From Chloroflexota bacterium (GTDB lineage: Bacteria > Chloroflexota > Anaerolineae > UBA2200): DNA of 64,000 nt. Each line of letters begins with the position of its first letter. Positions within the stretch are counted from its first letter, which is position 1. The notes beneath the pieces were generated by a model that worked only from the letters and a program-made list of their open reading frames with translations, was not told the origin of the DNA and searched no databases. Positions 59,277 through 64,000 of the stretch are shown piece by piece. The stretch lies in the NCBI GenBank assembly GCA_014360755.1, contig JACIWX010000005.1, positions 62,001 to 126,000 on the forward strand. Reading direction: 5' to 3'. Made by a program: the position numbers and the translations under genes.

Positions 59277-59984
59277 ATGAACCTCACGGTCTGGGGAGTC
59301 GCTTTGATTGTGCTCTGGCTGGCGCTGACCGGAGGGCTGGCTTATGGTGATGCGCGCCGCCTAGGCGTTCACCGTGCTCCTGCGCTCCGCTTAGCCTTTT
59401 CTGCGCTGGTACGCCCGCATGTTTACTGGCATCAGGAGCGGCTTCATTACCTATCGCCTGCGGAGCGAGCCCGGTTGCAAAGGCAGGAGGCGCAACGGCT
59501 TGGTTTTCAACACGTGGGGAATCTGCGCTGTCCACTCTGTAGCGCAGAAATCGCACAAGCCTGGGCACTCGACAGGACGGGTCGCCTGACAGTTTGCCGG
59601 CGTCCTGTATCCTGCCCACAGTGTGATTTCCGCCTGGATTCTTGCCGCCATTGCGCGCATTTCAAAGCGGAGAGCGGATTGATGTACGGTGATGACTGGA
59701 CGCGGGGAAGCTGCACCGTGTACAAAACCATGCAGCCAGTTGAGACGTTCTGTCCGCCGAGTGTAGCACAGGAGTTGCAGGAGCGGGGTTATACCCATCT
59801 TCCAGCGCCCACGCCAATTGTTGATTCCTATGTGCCCTTGGAGAATTGCACGGCTTTTGTCCTTGATGAGCATCATTTGAAGGTCAACGGAGTGCGCCTT
59901 CCTGGCTTGAGACAACGAGGGTTGCTGGACAAGGCGGCTCAGGATGTAGCGTTGTCCTCAACGGGTGAACATTCAGGTGGATGA
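59277..59984 (+). CDS. Membrane-anchored zinc-ribbon protein of unknown function
   Basis: A 235-residue protein not recognised as a named family. It starts with one membrane helix (residues 5-23), then a basic segment. CPLCSAEIA (residue about 82) and CPQCDFRLDSCRHCAHF (about 116), with further Cys in GSCTVY and ENCTAF, suggest one or two zinc ribbons on the cytoplasmic side. A TATAAT at 59214-59219 may be its -10 box. It ends six bases before truD and is probably co-transcribed with it and transketolase. No function is offered. Confidence 0.65.
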   Translation: MNLTVWGVALIVLWLALTGGLAYGDARRLGVHRAPALRLAFSALVRPHVYWHQERLHYLSPAERARLQRQEAQRLGFQHVGNLRCPLCSAEIAQAWALDRTGRLTVCRRPVSCPQCDFRLDSCRHCAHFKAESGLMYGDDWTRGSCTVYKTMQPVETFCPPSVAQELQERGYTHLPAPTPIVDSYVPLENCTAFVLDEHHLKVNGVRLPGLRQRGLLDKAAQDVALSSTGEHSGG

Positions 59985-59990
59985 CCTCCC

Positions 59991-61235
59991 ATGCGCATCA
60001 AATCTGCTCCGGATGACTTTATCGTTGAAGAAATCGTCCGTCTGCCTGTCCAACGCAGTGGAGCGTATACCATATACCGCCTGCAGAAGAGGGGCATTAC
60101 CACTCTGCAAGCCCAGGCAGGGCTGGCTGCTCTGTTCGGAGTGCCTCTGTCCGCCGTATCCTTTCCCGCGTTGAAGGACAAGATGGCGCTTGCCGTGCAG
60201 TATGGGACCGTGCGTGGGAGCGGGCTAGCGGAGGTGGAGGGACCAGGCTTCTGCGCCGAGCGAGTGGGGATGAGCGCGCGGCCCCTTTCTCCGCGTGATT
60301 TGCTGGGCAACCGCTTTACCGTGGTCCTGCGGGATCTCACAGCGGAACAGGCGGCAAGCATTCCCGAGCGGTTGGCATGTTTGCAGCGCTTTGGCTTCCC
60401 GAACTATTTTGATGAACAGCGGTTTGGTTCGTATGCCCCAGGCCGGGAGTGGGTGGGCAAACGCATCCTCTTGCGGGATGCAGAGGGGGCATTGCGTGCT
60501 CATCTGGCGGAGCCATTTGCCGGAGATCCACCACAGGTGCGGGCGTTCAAAGCGCATGCACAACAGTATTGGGGGGAATGGGATAGGTTGCTCCAAGAGG
60601 CGCCCAAGCCCTCGAACTTCCGCAGTGTTTTGACTTTTCTGGTAGATCACCCGCAAGATTATCGCAAGGCGCTGAACCTGGTCACGCCGCGGGTGCTTTC
60701 GTTGTACCTAGCGGCATACAGCAGCCTGTTGTGGAATCGGCTGGCTGCGCGCTATCTAGGCGATGTCCTGCGTGAGAATAGTGTGTATTTGGACAGGGCG
60801 GTGCAGGTGGCTGGCGAATTGCTGCCGTTCTACGAAGAGTTACCCATCGCCTGCTTGGAACAGTTGAAAGCGGTGCAGGTGCCGCTTTTCCATCATCGTA
60901 TGGCAACGGCTGACTCCAGAATGGCAGCCATCAGCGAAGCCATATTGGCTGAGGAAGGCATGCGCCGCGAGGATCTCAAAGTGCGCCTATTGCGCAAGGC
61001 TTATCTGCCGCGGGGTTCGCGGGCGCTCTTGGTTTTCCCTGCGGAAACCAGTGTGGGAGAGATGGGTTTGGATGAGCTAGCGACAACGCGCTACAAACGG
61101 ACGATCTCGTTCGTCCTGCCCCCAGGCAGTTATGCTACGCTTATGCTCAAGATTCTGGCGCAAGGGGCACCCCTGGTGCCAGGAGCGGACCAGCTATCCG
61201 CGGTGGAGCAAGAAGATGCGGGTAGTGACATGTGA
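59991..61235 (+). CDS. truD: tRNA pseudouridine synthase TruD
   Basis: A 414-residue TruD-family enzyme, which makes pseudouridine 13 in tRNA. It starts [13 protein letters not shown]. The catalytic Asp is in FPALKDKMA near residue 63. [23 protein letters not shown] and the insertion domain around residues 150-310 are all as in the family. Length is a little above the E. coli protein. The end overlaps the longest open frame of transketolase, implying coupled transcription. Confident assignment. Confidence 0.93.
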   Translation: MRIKSAPDDFIVEEIVRLPVQRSGAYTIYRLQKRGITTLQAQAGLAALFGVPLSAVSFPALKDKMALAVQYGTVRGSGLAEVEGPGFCAERVGMSARPLSPRDLLGNRFTVVLRDLTAEQAASIPERLACLQRFGFPNYFDEQRFGSYAPGREWVGKRILLRDAEGALRAHLAEPFAGDPPQVRAFKAHAQQYWGEWDRLLQEAPKPSNFRSVLTFLVDHPQDYRKALNLVTPRVLSLYLAAYSSLLWNRLAARYLGDVLRENSVYLDRAVQVAGELLPFYEELPIACLEQLKAVQVPLFHHRMATADSRMAAISEAILAEEGMRREDLKVRLLRKAYLPRGSRALLVFPAETSVGEMGLDELATTRYKRTISFVLPPGSYATLMLKILAQGAPLVPGADQLSAVEQEDAGSDM

Positions 61236-61267
61236 AGAAAAGTTTATCATGGAGAGGGGATGACAAG

Positions 61268-63280
61268 ATGCACGATTTCGACCTAGACCAACTTTGCGTC
61301 AATACCATTCGCACCTTAGCCATGGATGCCGTGGAAAAGGCTAAATCCGGCCATCCCGGTATGCCAATGGGGGCGGCGGCGATGGCTTATGTGCTTTGGA
61401 CGCGCTTTCTCAAGCACAATCCTGCGGACCCAACCTGGCCTGACCGCGACCGTTTTGTGCTTTCGGCAGGGCATGGCTGTATGTTGCTCTACAGCCTGCT
61501 GCATCTGACCGGTTATGATTTGCCCTTGGAGGAATTGAAACAGTTCCGCCAATGGGGCAGCCGCACTCCCGGGCACAGTGAGTACAGGAAGACGCCGGGC
61601 GTGGAAACCACCACTGGCCCATTGGGGCAGGGTTTCGCTACAGGAGTGGGGATGGCTATTGCCGAGCGCATGCTGGCGGCACGTTTCAACCGCCCAGGGC
61701 ATACGATTGTAGACCACTACACCTACGCTATCGTCAGCGATGGCGACTTGATGGAGGGCGTGGCTTCCGAAGCGGCTTCGCTGGCGGGGCATTTGCGCCT
61801 GGGCAAATTGATTTACCTCTATGATGACAACAAAATTACCATTGAGGGGTCAACGGATTTGGCGTTTAGCGAAAACGTGGCGGAGCGCTTCGAAGCCTAC
61901 GGATGGCATGTGCAGCGCGTAGATGGCAATGACTTGCAGGCAGTGGAAACGGCGCTGCGGGCAGCGCAGGCTGAGGAGAGGCGGCCCTCGCTGATCATTG
62001 CCCGTACCCATATTGCCTATGGCAGTCCGAACAAACAGGATTCACCCGAGGCGCATGGCGCCCCTCTGGGAGAGGAGGAGGTCAGGCTTACCAAGCAGGC
62101 GCTAGGCTGGCCTACGGATGAGCCCTTCTACATTCCCGAGGCGGCATTGGCTCACTTCCGCCGCGCTTTGCAGGTTGGTTCTACTGCCCAGGCGGCGTGG
62201 CAGGCCCGGTTCGCCGCTTACGAAAAGGCTTATCCAGAACTGGCGGCAGAGTGGCGGCGGGTCATGAGCGGCGAGTTACCAGAGGGGTGGGAAAAGCATT
62301 TGCCCGTTTTTGAACCGTCGGCAGGGCCGATGGCTACACGCGAGGCTTCGGGCAAGGTGCTGAATGCTCTCGCTCCATATATCCCAGAATTGGTGGGCGG
62401 TTCGGCAGACCTTGCTCCTTCGAACCTGACCTATCTGGCGGGCATGGGTGATTTTCAAGCCGCCAACCGCGGAGGACGCAATTTGCATTTTGGCGTGCGC
62501 GAACATGCGATGGGGGCTATCCTCAGCGGCATGGCGCTGCATGGAGGGCTCAAGCCCTACGGTGGCACGTTCCTGGTCTTTTCTGATTACATGCGCCCTG
62601 CTATGCGCCTTGCTGCGATGATGGAGTTGCCCGTGATTTATGTGCTGACCCATGACAGCATTGGCTTGGGCGAGGATGGGCCAACCCATCAACCGGTGGA
62701 ACATTTGGCATCGTTGCGTGCGATTCCCCATCTCACCGTCATCCGTCCTGCAGATGCTACGGAGACCGTCGCGGCTTGGAAAGTGGCATTGGAGCACCGC
62801 AGCGGACCCGTTGTCCTAGCCCTCAGCCGGCAGAAGTTGCCCATCATAGACCGCAGCATCTACGCTGCAGCGGATGGTTTGGCGCGCGGCGCTTACGTAT
62901 TGGCAGATGCCAGCCTAGGCCATGTGGACCTCATTTTGCTCGCCACGGGGTCAGAGGTTCACCTGGCGTTGGAAGCCCGCACCGTGTTGGAGCAGCGGGG
63001 AATCGGCACACGCGTGGTCAGCATGCCCAGTTGGGAGTTATTCGATGCGCAACCGCGGGAATACCAGGAGGCGGTGCTGCCGCCGCAGGTTACGGCGCGG
63101 CTGGCGATCGAGGCTGGGGTAGGTCAAGGTTGGTGCCGCTACGTGGGGCAGCAAGGCGATGTATTGAGCCTCGAGCGGTTTGGGGCGTCAGCGCCTTACA
63201 AAGTGCTGTTGAAGGAGTTTGGATTCACCGTAGACAATGTCGTGCAGCGGGCGCTGGCGGTATGGAAGCCATCGGCATAG
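61268..63280 (+). CDS. tkt: Transketolase
   Basis: A 670-residue thiamine-diphosphate enzyme of the pentose phosphate pathway. [20 protein letters not shown] (residue about 20) is the substrate-site start. [13 protein letters not shown] and the TPP/Mg motif [19 protein letters not shown] follow. Then come [27 protein letters not shown] (catalytic Glu) and [18 protein letters not shown]. The C-terminal domain is complete. ATG 61268 is preferred over the GTG at 61232, as the family begins near this residue and AGAGGGG lies upstream. It depends on the TPP made through the thiamine genes at 28-34 kb. Confidence 0.95.
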   Translation: MHDFDLDQLCVNTIRTLAMDAVEKAKSGHPGMPMGAAAMAYVLWTRFLKHNPADPTWPDRDRFVLSAGHGCMLLYSLLHLTGYDLPLEELKQFRQWGSRTPGHSEYRKTPGVETTTGPLGQGFATGVGMAIAERMLAARFNRPGHTIVDHYTYAIVSDGDLMEGVASEAASLAGHLRLGKLIYLYDDNKITIEGSTDLAFSENVAERFEAYGWHVQRVDGNDLQAVETALRAAQAEERRPSLIIARTHIAYGSPNKQDSPEAHGAPLGEEEVRLTKQALGWPTDEPFYIPEAALAHFRRALQVGSTAQAAWQARFAAYEKAYPELAAEWRRVMSGELPEGWEKHLPVFEPSAGPMATREASGKVLNALAPYIPELVGGSADLAPSNLTYLAGMGDFQAANRGGRNLHFGVREHAMGAILSGMALHGGLKPYGGTFLVFSDYMRPAMRLAAMMELPVIYVLTHDSIGLGEDGPTHQPVEHLASLRAIPHLTVIRPADATETVAAWKVALEHRSGPVVLALSRQKLPIIDRSIYAAADGLARGAYVLADASLGHVDLILLATGSEVHLALEARTVLEQRGIGTRVVSMPSWELFDAQPREYQEAVLPPQVTARLAIEAGVGQGWCRYVGQQGDVLSLERFGASAPYKVLLKEFGFTVDNVVQRALAVWKPSA

Positions 63281-63283
63281 AAG

Positions 63284-63317
63284 AATGTAGGGGCGACAAA
63301 TTTGTCGCCCCTACATT
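63284..63317. repeat. Perfect 34-bp palindrome between convergent genes
   Basis: AATGTAGGGGCGACAAA (63284-63300) is the exact reverse complement of 63301-63317. It may terminate both genes or be a REP-like repeat; GTAGGGGCG-type palindromes are scattered in many bacterial genomes. Confidence 0.75.
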
Positions 63318-63338
63318 GGGTTGCATTTTCCATTTCTG

Positions 63339-64000
63339 CTACATCAGGCTAATGCTTTGTAGCTCGCTGGTCTCAAAGCGCAGCATATGGCTAGCCTCAT
63401 CCCACGAGAGGTCTTGCACAGGCTGCCCATCAGCCAGCACTTGCGCTGGCGCTTGCTCCAGCCCGTGGATGGTCCACTCCCAACGGGTATAGGCTGGGCA
63501 ATACGGTCCCTGTGCTTGGCGGGTGATGCTCAAGCCGTTCTCTGCGGTGCGCTGGCAGGTGAAGCGGGTTAGGCGGTACTCACCGCGCAGGTATGCTAGG
63601 CTGTGCCCGTCGTCTTCATAGAGCCAGCTTTGCCCGTCCCCTGGGTAGACGTGCAGGATGAGCCTATCCACAGGCTGTTCATCTGTATGTTGCATCACTG
63701 GCCAGGTGGGCAATACCGTACCGGCACGCACGAAGACAGGGATGCGCTCCAGTGGGGCAGCCACGCGTATGGTCTTTTGCCCTCGGTGCTGTTCATCCGT
63801 CCAGAAGTCGAACCAATTGCCTGCCGGCAGGTAGACCTCGCGGGAGGTTGCCTGGGGCTCGCAAATGGGAGCGACTAGCAAAGCATCCCCGCAGAGGAAC
63901 TCATCGTCGAGCGCGTGCGTGCGTTCGTCCTCTGGATAAGCCAGCACCAAGGGGCGAGCGATGGGCAGTCCGTTTTGGGCGCATTGCCAGGTGGCAGTGT
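63339..64000 (-). CDS. Glycoside hydrolase family 31 enzyme, C-terminal part (partial)
   Basis: The last 220 residues of a GH31 alpha-glucosidase/alpha-xylosidase; the rest lies beyond 64000. The frame stays open to the window edge and reads NGLPIARPLVLAYPEDE, CGDALLVAPI, YLPAGNWFDFWTDEQ and PVFVRAGTVLPTWP, the post-barrel beta-sandwich that closes the GH31 active site. The stop is a TAG at 63341-63339. The catalytic residues are not in the window, so substrate cannot be judged. It ends 59 bases from transketolase. Confidence 0.9.
   Translation of the reverse strand, partial: TATWQCAQNGLPIARPLVLAYPEDERTHALDDEFLCGDALLVAPICEPQATSREVYLPAGNWFDFWTDEQHRGQKTIRVAAPLERIPVFVRAGTVLPTWPVMQHTDEQPVDRLILHVYPGDGQSWLYEDDGHSLAYLRGEYRLTRFTCQRTAENGLSITRQAQGPYCPAYTRWEWTIHGLEQAPAQVLADGQPVQDLSWDEASHMLRFETSELQSISLM

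Noticed and set aside
1..64000. CRISPR arrays, rRNA or tRNA genes
   Set aside because: No regularly spaced repeats, conserved rRNA segments or cloverleaf patterns were seen on either strand; a computed scan would be needed to exclude a tRNA fully.

Overview
The window looks like a chromosomal segment of an anaerobic bacterium, most likely a Chloroflexota (Anaerolineae-like) lineage. The evidence is indirect: secreted proteins with long Thr/Pro linkers and DNRLRE-type domains, a CpXC-family protein, a tungsten aldehyde oxidoreductase wired to Hdr/Mvh modules, selenocysteine use, and moderate-GC DNA with good sigma70-type promoters. No rRNA, tRNA or CRISPR was recognised. Taxonomy is inference.

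Layout. 1-3.2 kb: end of ddl, a rubredoxin-like protein, a sugar transferase and a secreted glycosidase-like protein. 3.2-7.5 kb: a structured leader RNA with a terminator, then a selenium operon (yedE-type transporter, TusA-like protein, cysteine desulfurase, DUF3343 carrier, selD). SelD is interrupted by an in-frame UGA read here as selenocysteine. 7.6-11.7 kb: two surface proteins. 11.7-15.8 kb: a UvrD/PcrA helicase and an AT-rich membrane protein. 16.2-25.9 kb: a redox operon of MoaD-like protein, aldehyde:ferredoxin oxidoreductase, ferredoxin, HdrA (second in-frame UGA, with a textbook bacterial SECIS), an HdrC-MvhD fusion, [NiFe]-hydrogenase small and large subunits and a polyferredoxin. 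HdrB is absent. 26-33.8 kb: a GH63-type lipoprotein, then a TPP-riboswitch operon for import of a thiamine precursor, ending near thiamine pyrophosphokinase. 33.9-36.8 kb: an AT-richer restriction-modification pair. 37-47.6 kb: Maf, an amidinotransferase-fold enzyme, adenine deaminase, a solute-binding protein, a nucleoside kinase, glucan phosphorylase and a CpXC protein. 48-52.7 kb: a GntR-regulated catabolic operon of unknown substrate. 52.7-54.1 kb: an insertion sequence. 54-64 kb: ComF, two envelope proteins, glutamine synthetase with an attenuator-like leader, a NUDIX hydrolase, TruD, transketolase and the end of a GH31 glycosidase.

How it fits together. The selenium operon supplies selenophosphate, and the same window holds two probable consumers, SelD itself and HdrA. 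The AOR-Hdr-hydrogenase operon is best read as one cytoplasmic, flavin-based complex linking aldehyde (or acid) chemistry to ferredoxin and H2. A family of short elements (five copies) shares terminal inverted repeats with the insertion sequence at 52.7-54.1 kb. They behave like MITEs, and two sit inside the thiamine transport operon.
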